A DNA stretch of 64,000 bases from UBA8437 sp964646205. GTDB lineage: Bacteria > Planctomycetota > Planctomycetia > Planctomycetales > Planctomycetaceae. Both the position numbers and the translations under genes were made by a program. Shown here piece after piece: positions 26,116 through 34,045 of this stretch. How positions within the stretch are numbered: position 1 is the first letter of the stretch; every line of letters starts with the position of its first letter. A model generated the notes under the pieces. That model did not search any database and had not been told where the DNA came from. It worked only from the letters and a program-made list of their open reading frames with translations. Location of the stretch: assembly GCA_964646205.1 (NCBI GenBank), contig CAZYAZ010000011.1, forward strand, positions 34,495-98,494, read 5' to 3'.

Positions 26116-27525
26116 GTGAACACGTCTCACCAGGAATTGCTGCGGACACTGCCCCCGGTCGGTGAGTTGATCGAGGATGAGCGGCTGTCCGGGTTGGTGG
26201 CCGAGTCGGGCCGGGACGCGGTTGTCGAATGGACTCGCGTGTCGCTGGACGATGCCCGGTCCTGGTTGTTGTCGCCAGCCAATGACGATGAAGACGTCTC
26301 CCGCGAATCGCTGGGCGAATTCGTGATCGCCGGAGTGATCCGGCAGTTCGAACTGGCCGGGTTGCGTCGCTTCGAGCGGGTCGTCAATGCCACCGGGGTG
26401 GTGTTGCACACCGGCCTGGGGCGGTCGCCGCTGTCGCCCGCCGCGCGGGCCGCGCTGGATGAACTCGGGGGGGCCGGCAACGTCGAGGTCGACCTGGAAA
26501 CTGGCGAACGCAGGTACCGCGGGCACCAGTTGCAGGCGGCCTGGCAGGCGCTGTGCGGTGCCGAGGACTCGGTGGTGGTCAACAACAACGCCGCAGCCAC
26601 CCTGTTGACCTTGCAGGCGTTGTGTGCCGGACGCGAGGTTGTGATCTCGAGAGGACAACTGATCGAGATCGGCGGGTCGTTCCGGTTGCCAGAGATCTTC
26701 AAGCTCTCCGGCGCTGTGCTGCGCGAGGTTGGGACGACCAATCGCACCACCGTGGCTGACTACGCTGCGGCCATCGGCCCCGAAACCGCCGCGATCATGC
26801 ACGTGCACACCTCCAACTACAAGGTGGTCGGCTTCACCGATTCACCAGGGATCGATTTGCTGGCTCGGTTGGCCCACGAACACGACCTGGTTGCCATAGA
26901 TGACATTGGCAGCGGTGCGATGGTCGACGTGTCGCGGTTTGGATTGCCGTCCGAACCAACGTTCAGCGACAGCCTGGCAGCCGACGCCGACGTGGTGCTG
27001 GGCAGTGGCGACAAGCTGCTGGGTGGTCCCCAGGCCGGGATCATCCTGGGCAAGAGCCGGTACGTCGAACCGATCCGGCAATTTCCCCTGGCCCGGGCCG
27101 TGCGGGTTGGCAAACTCACACTGGCGGCGTTGACTGCAACATTGGACTCCTACCGTCGTGGTGCGGCGATTGCCGAGATCCCGGTGTTGAGACTATTGGC
27201 CGCCAGCGAAACCGAACTGGCGGACCGTGCCAACGTGTTGAAAGCCGAGTTGGACCAGGTTGCGGGGGTGGCCACCGAGATCTCGCGTGAGACAGCCCTG
27301 GTCGGCGGTGGATCGTTGCCGGGTGCCGAGATGCCCACGGCGGTGCTGGCGGTGCAATTGGATGGCATGTCCGCCAATGATCTGGCGCTGAGTTTGCGAA
27401 CCGGGCCGGTGAGGATGTTCACTCGAATCCAGCATGATCGCGTGCTGGTTGATCTCCGCAGCGTTCTCGCCGAGGAGGATCCTCTGGTGGTCCAGGCGTT
27501 GATCGCAGCGATTCCCGACGCATGA
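26116..27525 (+). CDS. selA: L-seryl-tRNA(Sec) selenium transferase
   Basis: This is a ~469-residue PLP enzyme that converts Ser-tRNA(Sec) to Sec-tRNA(Sec) with selenophosphate. It shows NATGVVLHTGLGRSPL, NNNAAATLLTL, the arginine/glutamate segment ISRGQLIEIGGSFRLPEI, HVHTSNYKVVGF and the PLP-lysine motif SGDKLLGGPQAG (K300 from this start). The GTG at 26116 has AAGGA nine bases upstream and fits the length of E. coli SelA; GTG codons at 26089 and 26092 are alternatives. It forms an operon with selB. selC (tRNA-Sec) and selD were not found in the window. Confidence 0.95.
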   Translation: MNTSHQELLRTLPPVGELIEDERLSGLVAESGRDAVVEWTRVSLDDARSWLLSPANDDEDVSRESLGEFVIAGVIRQFELAGLRRFERVVNATGVVLHTGLGRSPLSPAARAALDELGGAGNVEVDLETGERRYRGHQLQAAWQALCGAEDSVVVNNNAAATLLTLQALCAGREVVISRGQLIEIGGSFRLPEIFKLSGAVLREVGTTNRTTVADYAAAIGPETAAIMHVHTSNYKVVGFTDSPGIDLLARLAHEHDLVAIDDIGSGAMVDVSRFGLPSEPTFSDSLAADADVVLGSGDKLLGGPQAGIILGKSRYVEPIRQFPLARAVRVGKLTLAALTATLDSYRRGAAIAEIPVLRLLAASETELADRANVLKAELDQVAGVATEISRETALVGGGSLPGAEMPTAVLAVQLDGMSANDLALSLRTGPVRMFTRIQHDRVLVDLRSVLAEEDPLVVQALIAAIPDA

Positions 27526-27651
27526 GTTGATCGCGGGAACTGTTGATGCGGGCCCGCGCTGGAGTCCCTTGCGGCGTCGGAGTAAGCTGGTGAGCCTCTG
27601 GCATGACGATCACAACTGCCGAATCCGCCCCCGCTCCCGGAGATCTACCCG

Positions 27652-28620
27652 ATGAAGATGCGTCACCTGTTGATTGCTTTTGCGTTCCTGGCCACCACGG
27701 CCCTGTCGACTAATGCCCAGAATGCCAAGACCTCGTTTCTCGACGCCAAATCTGCCGGACCGGATTTTGCGGTCCAGGGAGAGTATGTCGGCACGATCGG
27801 CAAGCAACGGAAGTTGGGAATCCAGGTGATCGCGTTGGGCAAGGGGAATTTCGATGCCGTGCTTTTCGCCGGCGGGTTGCCCGGCGCCGGTTGGGACGGA
27901 AAAACCAAGACGAAACTCAAGGGCGCGACGTCTGGTGGGAAGGTCACTTTCAAGGGCCGGAATTTCACTGGTGGCGTGGCCGGTGGAACGTTCAGCGGCA
28001 AGGCCGAGGACGATGTCGCGTTCTCTGCAAAGAAGGTTCTCCGGAAATCACCCACCCTGGGCGCGAAGCCACCCGAGGGGGCGGTGGTGCTCTTTGATGG
28101 CACGACGGCAGAACATTTCCAGGGAGGCAAGCTGGAGGCCGGCAAACTGCTCAACGTGGGCGTTCGCTCCAAGCAGAAGTTTGGCAGTTTCACGTTGCAC
28201 CTGGAGTTTCGGACGCCATTCATGCCCTACGCCCGTGGACAGGGGCGTGGCAACAGTGGCATGTACCTGCAGGACCAGTACGAGTGCCAGGTCCTGGACA
28301 GCTTTGGGCTCACGGGTCTCGACAACGAGTGTGGCGGCATCTACAAGGTGGCTCGTCCGAAGGTCAACATGTGCCTGCCTCCACTGAGTTGGCAGACCTA
28401 CGATGTGAGTTTCACGACGGCGAAGTTGGACAAGGCGGGCAAGATCGTGTCTCCTGCGGTTACCACGATTCGTCACAATGGCGTGGTGATCCACCAGAAT
28501 CTGTCACTGAAGATCACCGCCGGTGGCGGACAGAACAGCGGGAAGGCCGGGTCCCTGTTCCTGCAGAACCACGGTGACCCGGTTCGATTTCGCAACATCT
28601 GGGTTGTCGAGACCAAGTAG
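27652..28620 (+). CDS. Secreted DUF1080 (3-keto-disaccharide hydrolase) domain protein
   Basis: This is a 322-residue protein with a signal peptide (to about residue 23, LSTNAQN). An N-terminal beta-rich part (about 30-135) precedes the DUF1080 domain, which shows GAVVLFDGTTAEHFQGGK, GNSGMYLQDQYECQVLDSFG and the closing NIWVVETK. DUF1080 domains have a lectin-like jelly-roll fold, and several cleave 3-keto sugars; they are very abundant in planctomycetes. The residues around YECQVLDS match the usual EVQVLD active-site strand. GGAG lies just before the start. It probably acts on glycans in the periplasm or outside the cell. Confidence 0.85.
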   Translation: MKMRHLLIAFAFLATTALSTNAQNAKTSFLDAKSAGPDFAVQGEYVGTIGKQRKLGIQVIALGKGNFDAVLFAGGLPGAGWDGKTKTKLKGATSGGKVTFKGRNFTGGVAGGTFSGKAEDDVAFSAKKVLRKSPTLGAKPPEGAVVLFDGTTAEHFQGGKLEAGKLLNVGVRSKQKFGSFTLHLEFRTPFMPYARGQGRGNSGMYLQDQYECQVLDSFGLTGLDNECGGIYKVARPKVNMCLPPLSWQTYDVSFTTAKLDKAGKIVSPAVTTIRHNGVVIHQNLSLKITAGGGQNSGKAGSLFLQNHGDPVRFRNIWVVETK

Positions 28621-28671
28621 GCGACACCGCGTCGCGTCCCTTCTCGAATCAGTTCATGCGGAGTTGTCATC

Positions 28672-29781
28672 ATGGCCCAGGTTGCGAACACTCTGACCAC
28701 TCAAGACCTGCGGGAACGCGTGGGGCAGCTGCCTCGCTACCAACTGGGGCACCTGCCCACGCCCCTGGAGTTTCTGCCCCGGTTTTCCAAGGCGATCGGT
28801 GGTCCACCGATCTATATCAAGCGAGACGACTGTACCGGCCTGGCTTTTGGTGGCAACAAGACACGGCACAACGAGTTTTTGATCGCTGATGCACTGGAGA
28901 AGGAAGCCGACCTGGTGGTCTGGGGTGCGGGAGTTCAAAGCAACAACTGTCGCCAGACGGCTGCGGCGTGTGCCAAGGCCGGGCTGGATGTTCACCTTGT
29001 GCTCGGTCGAGGCAAGCCGGCCGATGGGCCTGACCTGATCCAGGGCAACCTGTTGCTGGATCACCTGGTCGGGGCTCATGTCGAGATCATTGATGGACAG
29101 GTGGGGCCGGAGGTCGACGCGAGGATTCTCGAGGTGGCGGCCGAGTACCGTCAACAGGGACGCAACGTGTACGAGTGGGACCGGTACACGGTGAAGAGCC
29201 TGGCGGCGGTGAGTTACGTTCTGTGCCTGGTCGAGATCATCGAGCAGGCGCGGGCAGACGATCAACTGGAGGCCCATTCCGACGGTTGGTCGCCCCAGGC
29301 CGTTTATGGGTGTTCGGCTGGATCGACGGGGGCAGGCATGGTTCTGGCTGCCGCGGCCATGGGGGCGGATTACCCGGTCCGCCACGTGGCCCCGATTGTC
29401 TGGCCATGGGACACCCGGGCCGACATGGCCAAGATCGCGACGGAGGCCGGTGAACGGATTGGTGTGGACGCTTCGTTTGAAGGTGCCGACATCGAATTGT
29501 TCGAGGACTTTGTCGGACCGGGTTATGGTGAGGTCACTCCGGGGTGCCTGGAGGCGATGGCGGTGTTGGCGCGGACCGAGGGGATCCTGGTCGATCCGTC
29601 CTACAGCGGCAAAGCCCTGGCTGGCCTGATCGATCACATTCGTTCCGGCCGATTGGACCCCGAGGAGCCGGTGGTCTTCGTGCACACCGGTGGTACCCCG
29701 GCACTGTTCGTCTACAACGAAGTGCTCGCCGAACAGATCGCAGCCCGGTCACTGTCACAGGAGCAGCGGCTGACCAACTGA
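28672..29781 (+). CDS. PLP-dependent D-cysteine desulfhydrase / ACC deaminase family enzyme
   Basis: This is a 369-residue fold-type II PLP enzyme. It has LAFGGNKTRHNEFLIADAL with the PLP lysine at about residue 63, GVQSNNCRQTAAACAKAG (substrate-binding SNxRQ), the glycine loop CSAGSTGAGM, and the C-terminal DPSYSGKALAGLIDHI with VFVHTGGTPALF. Relatives release sulfide, pyruvate and ammonia from D-cysteine, or open the ring of 1-aminocyclopropane-1-carboxylate. The exact substrate is not decided by these motifs. GGAG precedes the ATG. A link to selenium or sulfur supply for the nearby selA is possible but unsupported. Confidence 0.85.
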   Translation: MAQVANTLTTQDLRERVGQLPRYQLGHLPTPLEFLPRFSKAIGGPPIYIKRDDCTGLAFGGNKTRHNEFLIADALEKEADLVVWGAGVQSNNCRQTAAACAKAGLDVHLVLGRGKPADGPDLIQGNLLLDHLVGAHVEIIDGQVGPEVDARILEVAAEYRQQGRNVYEWDRYTVKSLAAVSYVLCLVEIIEQARADDQLEAHSDGWSPQAVYGCSAGSTGAGMVLAAAAMGADYPVRHVAPIVWPWDTRADMAKIATEAGERIGVDASFEGADIELFEDFVGPGYGEVTPGCLEAMAVLARTEGILVDPSYSGKALAGLIDHIRSGRLDPEEPVVFVHTGGTPALFVYNEVLAEQIAARSLSQEQRLTN

Positions 29782-29786
29782 GGTCG

Positions 29787-31952
29787 CTAGAGCTTCGGGA
29801 GTGCCGGTGGTTTTGGCGGCGCCGGCCTTGGCGGCGGGGTGTTTTTTCTCTTTTTGTTCGCGAAGAGCACCCGCGGTCGATTGGGAGTGGCTGCCGCTGT
29901 TGGCCGGCCTGGCCGCCGTTGTACCGGTGGCACGTATCGTTGGATCACCCGCAACCCGAGCGGATCCTTGAGTTCCCGGGCGGCCATCACGGCAAACGGT
30001 GTTCCCGGGGCCTCGTTGACGACCTTCTCGAGCCACCCGGTCGCCTCGCGTGCAATCTTCTTGAGCGGGGCGGCGTAGTTCAGCTTGTCGTCGGGCCGAA
30101 AGATCCAGTGATTGGACTTGCTGCCGACGTCTTGAGGTGTCAGGTCGTTCTTCAACTGGGCACAGGCGTAGTTGTACTCCATGCATCGCACCTTCTGTGC
30201 CAACAGTCGTCCGTAGGACAGGGCGAAAGCGACACGCCAGCGTGGCGAGAGTTCGGTGTGGTAGGCCTGCTCGATTCCTCGTGGAAACGCTTGCAGAATC
30301 TGGTTGATCATCAACGCACTCTCGGCCACCGATTTCTGGGCATCGCTGGCCACCTGTTTGAAGTTGCCCGGTGTGACCCGGATGTCCAACCGGGGTGTGC
30401 TGTTGGCCTGGAATTGTCGGCTGGCGATCGAGGCGTTGTAGACGGCCATTCGCAGCGGATGTTTTGCGATGTCCTTGAGGCAGTCGGCTGGCGAGGAGTA
30501 CTTGTAGTCCGGTTCGAAGGGCCGCATGGACGCGGCGTCGAAGTGTCCGATCGGAGCCAGTCCGGCCATCGTTGTCATGTTGGACATGAAGTAGATGCCA
30601 CCGGTTTCGGTGACCATGCGGGCCAGTGCGTAGGGCGCGAACCCGGAGGAGAGCGGGGGCCGGTTGTACTGTGGGCCGCCGAACCAGAAGGGCAGTCGGA
30701 CCTGGGTGGGGATCGCGGCATCGGGACCCAGGTCGACGGGCAACTGGTAGGTCTTGCCGTTTTCCGGGGCGACATAGGGCACGTATCCCTTGCGGGCGCC
30801 GAACGGGGCCGAGGGGCCGATCACGTAGGCCTTGGCGCCCTTCCGACGGCAGCGGCTGATGGCCGCTTCCAACGGGGCACCGTGATCATCTCCAGCTTCA
30901 TCAGTGATCGCCACCAGCATGATCTGCCGGCCCTGCTTGTTGCGGAAATGGCCCCACATGCCCATCACCTGGAAGATCGCCGTGAAGACGTTCTCCCGGC
31001 CGCTGGTGTCTGCCTTGAGTGCCGCGAATGCCGCCTCGATCTTGGCGAACTGGTCGGTGGGGGCCTTGGTCAGGTAGTTGGTTTTTTGGCCGTAGGAGAC
31101 GACGGCCGAAAGCAGCGGCTGGTCGCGCATTGGCAACTGCCCGGAGCGTTCCAGGGCATCCAGTTCGCCGTAGATTCGCTTCAGCCGTTTCTGTACCAGC
31201 TTGCGTTGGCTGGCCAGGCTGCCCGAGGCATCGAGCATCCAGACGACCAGCACCTTGCGTTCTTTCAGGTTGTTGGCGATCTCCCATGTGACCAGGTCGA
31301 GAGCCGATTCGAGCTGCACAATGGCCTCACCGACGGTGCCCTTGACCACCATGCGGTCATCGACCTCGATCCCTTCGGGGATGTCGTAGGCGGTCTGCTG
31401 CAACTCCGTCGGCGGTCGTTCGAGTTCCGGAGTTGGTGGCGCCTGGAGCTCTGGGTTGTCATTCTGTGCGATGCCGACACTGGTCGAATTGATCACCTCG
31501 CGGACTTCCAGTTCACGCTCATCCGGGTTGGCCAGTTCGTAGTCGATTTGCTCCTCGATCTCCTCAAGATCTTCCGGCTCGTTCATCACCGTCTCGATCG
31601 GGGGGACGCTGGGCGCGGTGTCTTTGGGTTCAACAAACAATCCCGACAGGTTGAAGATGACCCAGGCGTGAAGCAGGAGGCTGACGGCCGTGCCGGCGAC
31701 TCCCAGCCGGCTGCCGATGCCGTCGGTTTCCAACTCGTCGGCCAATTCGAGCTCGACCACATCACTGTCATCAACTGCGACGATTCGTGGAGACGTGCCC
31801 TCAGGATTCCAATCCCGGAACGGGTTCTCGGCCCCCTCGCCGAACATTTCCTGCGGGTCTTCCATCTCGAGATCGTGGATCGGATCGGTCAAGACCGTCT
31901 CCGGGACGGCCGGGCCGTCATCGTCGAGTGGGTTGTGAGAGTCAGGGAGCAT
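29787..31952 (-). CDS. Membrane-anchored von Willebrand factor A domain protein
   Basis: This is a 721-residue protein. The N-terminal ~80 residues are acidic and predicted disordered, followed by one transmembrane helix (about 84-104) and an acidic linker. The vWA domain starts near residue 233 with the MIDAS motif WMLDASGSLASQR (D241-A-S-G-S245) and continues through ITDEAGDDHGAPLEAAISRCRRKGAKAYVIG. After it comes a ~300-residue helical region and a basic, proline-rich tail. Metal-dependent vWA proteins mediate protein-protein contacts; the partner is unknown. This layout is common among planctomycete membrane proteins. Confidence 0.8.
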   Translation of the reverse strand: MLPDSHNPLDDDGPAVPETVLTDPIHDLEMEDPQEMFGEGAENPFRDWNPEGTSPRIVAVDDSDVVELELADELETDGIGSRLGVAGTAVSLLLHAWVIFNLSGLFVEPKDTAPSVPPIETVMNEPEDLEEIEEQIDYELANPDERELEVREVINSTSVGIAQNDNPELQAPPTPELERPPTELQQTAYDIPEGIEVDDRMVVKGTVGEAIVQLESALDLVTWEIANNLKERKVLVVWMLDASGSLASQRKLVQKRLKRIYGELDALERSGQLPMRDQPLLSAVVSYGQKTNYLTKAPTDQFAKIEAAFAALKADTSGRENVFTAIFQVMGMWGHFRNKQGRQIMLVAITDEAGDDHGAPLEAAISRCRRKGAKAYVIGPSAPFGARKGYVPYVAPENGKTYQLPVDLGPDAAIPTQVRLPFWFGGPQYNRPPLSSGFAPYALARMVTETGGIYFMSNMTTMAGLAPIGHFDAASMRPFEPDYKYSSPADCLKDIAKHPLRMAVYNASIASRQFQANSTPRLDIRVTPGNFKQVASDAQKSVAESALMINQILQAFPRGIEQAYHTELSPRWRVAFALSYGRLLAQKVRCMEYNYACAQLKNDLTPQDVGSKSNHWIFRPDDKLNYAAPLKKIAREATGWLEKVVNEAPGTPFAVMAARELKDPLGLRVIQRYVPPVQRRPGRPTAAATPNRPRVLFANKKRKNTPPPRPAPPKPPALPKL

Positions 31953-32096
31953 CGGACGGTTCCGTGGAGATTCGAGTCCGCGTCCACCTGCAGTCTACCA
32001 CAGGAGATCGGTCGCTTGAATAGTCCAAGATGACTTCAGTTGAGGGTGTCCCGGCAAAGATGTTGTCCTGCCGGTTCACAGGCAATCGCTTCGGTC

Positions 32097-32543
32097 TCAA
32101 TCCAATGGGACGTCGTGGTACTCCAGGGCCCATTCTTTCATGTAACGAACGCTCTGGGGCACCACGCGGTAGACGATCAGTTCGGGGTTGTCGATCGTGC
32201 CGAGGTAGCCTCTCAACAGGGGGTTGTCGTTCCAGATCTCCTCGAGCACGTCTTGCTCTGTCACGACCTCGGCGTGGCCGGCGATCCGGACCTGGTCATG
32301 ACTCTCGTCGACGTAACACAGTTCGACGTTCGCGTTGACCTGGATCTGGTTTGTCTTGGCGTAGCTGCGGAGATTGGCGACGTAGACAGTGAATCCGTCG
32401 GTGCGGACCGGGGAGACGGGTCGCAATCGCGGTCGTTGGCCGTCGACGGTGGCCAGGCACGGAAAGCGGTCGGCAGCGATGACCCCTCGCGCCAGTTCGG
32501 GAAGGGTGGCCGGGTCGATCGGATCAGGAATCGGCTGGTTCAT
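32097..32543 (-). CDS. Pyridoxamine 5'-phosphate oxidase-family flavoprotein
   Basis: This is a 148-residue protein with the split-barrel FMN-binding pattern: FPCLATVDGQRPRLRPVSPV near residues 28-47, then FTVYVANLRSYAKTNQIQVNANVELCYVD, and VRIAGHAEVV. This matches small pyridoxamine 5'-phosphate oxidase-like proteins that bind flavin or haem. It is probably a cytoplasmic homodimer; substrate and reaction are unknown. It is 15 bases downstream of the aminotransferase gene on the same strand and likely shares its transcript. Confidence 0.8.
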   Translation of the reverse strand: MNQPIPDPIDPATLPELARGVIAADRFPCLATVDGQRPRLRPVSPVRTDGFTVYVANLRSYAKTNQIQVNANVELCYVDESHDQVRIAGHAEVVTEQDVLEEIWNDNPLLRGYLGTIDNPELIVYRVVPQSVRYMKEWALEYHDVPLD

Positions 32544-32558
32544 GGAGCGACCCGTGAA

Positions 32559-33797
32559 TCAGGAACCGGTGGTTGTGGTTTCAGCCTTCAGGCAGCGGTC
32601 GATCTGGCGAACGGCCTGCCGGAGTCGTTGTGAATTCTCGACGATGGCGAGTCTCAGGTACCCCTCTCCCTCCTCGCCAAAACCGCGGCCCGGGCTACAG
32701 GCGACACCGGCTTCGTCGAGCAGTTTCAGGGCGAACTCGATCGATCCCATCTCGGCCCACGGTTCCGGGATGGGTGTCCAGACAAACATGCTCCCCAGTG
32801 GTCGGGTCAGTTGCCAGTCGAGCCGTTCCAGTCCATCGCACAACGCGTCGCGTCGCAGTTGGTATTCAGTCGTGATGCTCTCGACCGCCGCGTCACAGTG
32901 ACGCATGGCGATGATCGCTGCGATCTGGACCGGCTGGAAAATGCCGTAGTCGTAATAGCCCTTGATCGTTGCCAGGGCCCGGATCATCTCGGCGTTGCCC
33001 GTGCAGAACCCGATCCGCCACCCGGCCATGCTGTAGCCCTTGCTCATGGTGGTGAACTCGACGCCGACATCCAGTGCGCCGGGGGCCGACAGGAAACTGG
33101 GGGCCTGGTAACCGTCGAAGCAGATGTCGGCGTAGGCGAAGTCGCTGATCACCAGGAAACCGAATCGCTTGGCCAGGCGGACCAGCTCGACGTAGAAGTC
33201 GGATTCGACACAGGTCGTCGTCGGGTTGTGTGGGAAATTGACGATGACGACCTTGGGCTTGGGTTCGAGGTGTTCGCAGGCGTAGGAGATGTTGGAGAGA
33301 AAAGCGTCGGGGTCACGGCAGTCCAAAGAAATCACGTTGCCGCTGGCGAGCATCACCGAGTAGACGTGAATGGGAAAGGACGGCGCGGGAACGATCGCGG
33401 TGTCTCCCGGGCCCATCAGGCCCAGGCACATGTGGCTGAAGCCCTCCTTGGATCCGATGCACGCGATCACCTCGTCGTCGGGATCGAGCCGCACCCCGTA
33501 CCGCTTCCAGTAACGCGCGGCGACCTCGCGGCGGAGGTTGGCGATGCCTGCCGAGACGCTGTAGCGGTGGTTCCTCGGATCCTCGACCGCCTCGGCGAGC
33601 TTGGTGCGGATCAGTGGGTCGGGTGGGTCGGTCGGATTGCCCATTCCCAGGTCGATCACATCGACACCCTCGGCCCGCTTTTTCTGCTTCAGGTCGTTGA
33701 TGCGCCCGAAGAGATACGGCGGCAGCCGACGGACCCGTTCGGACACCGGGATCGTGAAGTCCCCGTCGTGGAACGGAGTTTCCGATTCGCTGCGCAT
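32559..33797 (-). CDS. Class I/II PLP-dependent aminotransferase (AlaC/DapL-like)
   Basis: This is a ~412-residue fold-type I enzyme. It has VIDLGMGNPTDPP, RYSVSAGIANLRREVAARYWKRYGV, GSKEGFSHMCLGLMGPGDTAIVPAPSFPIH, NFPHNPTTTCV (the NPT motif), SDFAYADICFDG and the PLP-lysine motif SKGYSMAGWRIGF. It resembles glutamate-pyruvate aminotransferase AlaC and LL-diaminopimelate aminotransferase; the donor and acceptor cannot be told apart here. The frame opens at 33866, but the ATG at 33797 is preferred because a 17-base palindrome covers the upstream start. Confidence 0.88.
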   Translation of the reverse strand: MRSESETPFHDGDFTIPVSERVRRLPPYLFGRINDLKQKKRAEGVDVIDLGMGNPTDPPDPLIRTKLAEAVEDPRNHRYSVSAGIANLRREVAARYWKRYGVRLDPDDEVIACIGSKEGFSHMCLGLMGPGDTAIVPAPSFPIHVYSVMLASGNVISLDCRDPDAFLSNISYACEHLEPKPKVVIVNFPHNPTTTCVESDFYVELVRLAKRFGFLVISDFAYADICFDGYQAPSFLSAPGALDVGVEFTTMSKGYSMAGWRIGFCTGNAEMIRALATIKGYYDYGIFQPVQIAAIIAMRHCDAAVESITTEYQLRRDALCDGLERLDWQLTRPLGSMFVWTPIPEPWAEMGSIEFALKLLDEAGVACSPGRGFGEEGEGYLRLAIVENSQRLRQAVRQIDRCLKAETTTTGS

Positions 33798-33865
33798 GGG
33801 CTGGACCGGGGGGAGTGATTGTGAGAACGGGACGGGCCGATTGTGGATCGACCCGTCTCGTTCCA

Positions 33866-33882
33866 TCTTACCAGTGGTAAGA
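33866..33882. promoter_or_regulatory. Short palindrome upstream of the aminotransferase, possible operator
   Basis: TCTTACC (33866-33872) and GGTAAGA (33876-33882) form a perfect 7+7 inverted repeat around AGT. It lies between the divergently transcribed aminotransferase and the multidomain gene at 34046, a usual place for a repressor site. No known regulator consensus was recognised. Confidence 0.35.
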
Positions 33883-34045
33883 GACAGGTGAAGGTCCGGT
33901 GACCGGAGGTCGCCGGGGGTCGGGTCCGACTGTAACGGCTATGACGGCAACAGGCCGGGAACTGATGGAAAAGAGGTCGGAAACGGCCTAGGATGGGCCG
34001 TCGTCACCTGTTCTGACGGGCGTTTGTTCACCGAACCGATCGACC

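Noticed and set aside
27548..27557. GCGGGCCCGC palindrome after selA as a terminator
   Set aside because: It has no real loop and no T-run follows on the plus strand.
31960..31990. Bases gattcgagtcc resembling a tRNA T-loop
   Set aside because: No acceptor, D or anticodon stems pair around it, so it is not a tRNA. selC was also looked for around selA/selB and not found.
29544..32033. 829-codon open frame on the plus strand
   Set aside because: It overlaps two real genes (the PLP enzyme in another frame and the vWA gene on the other strand) and has no recognisable fold.
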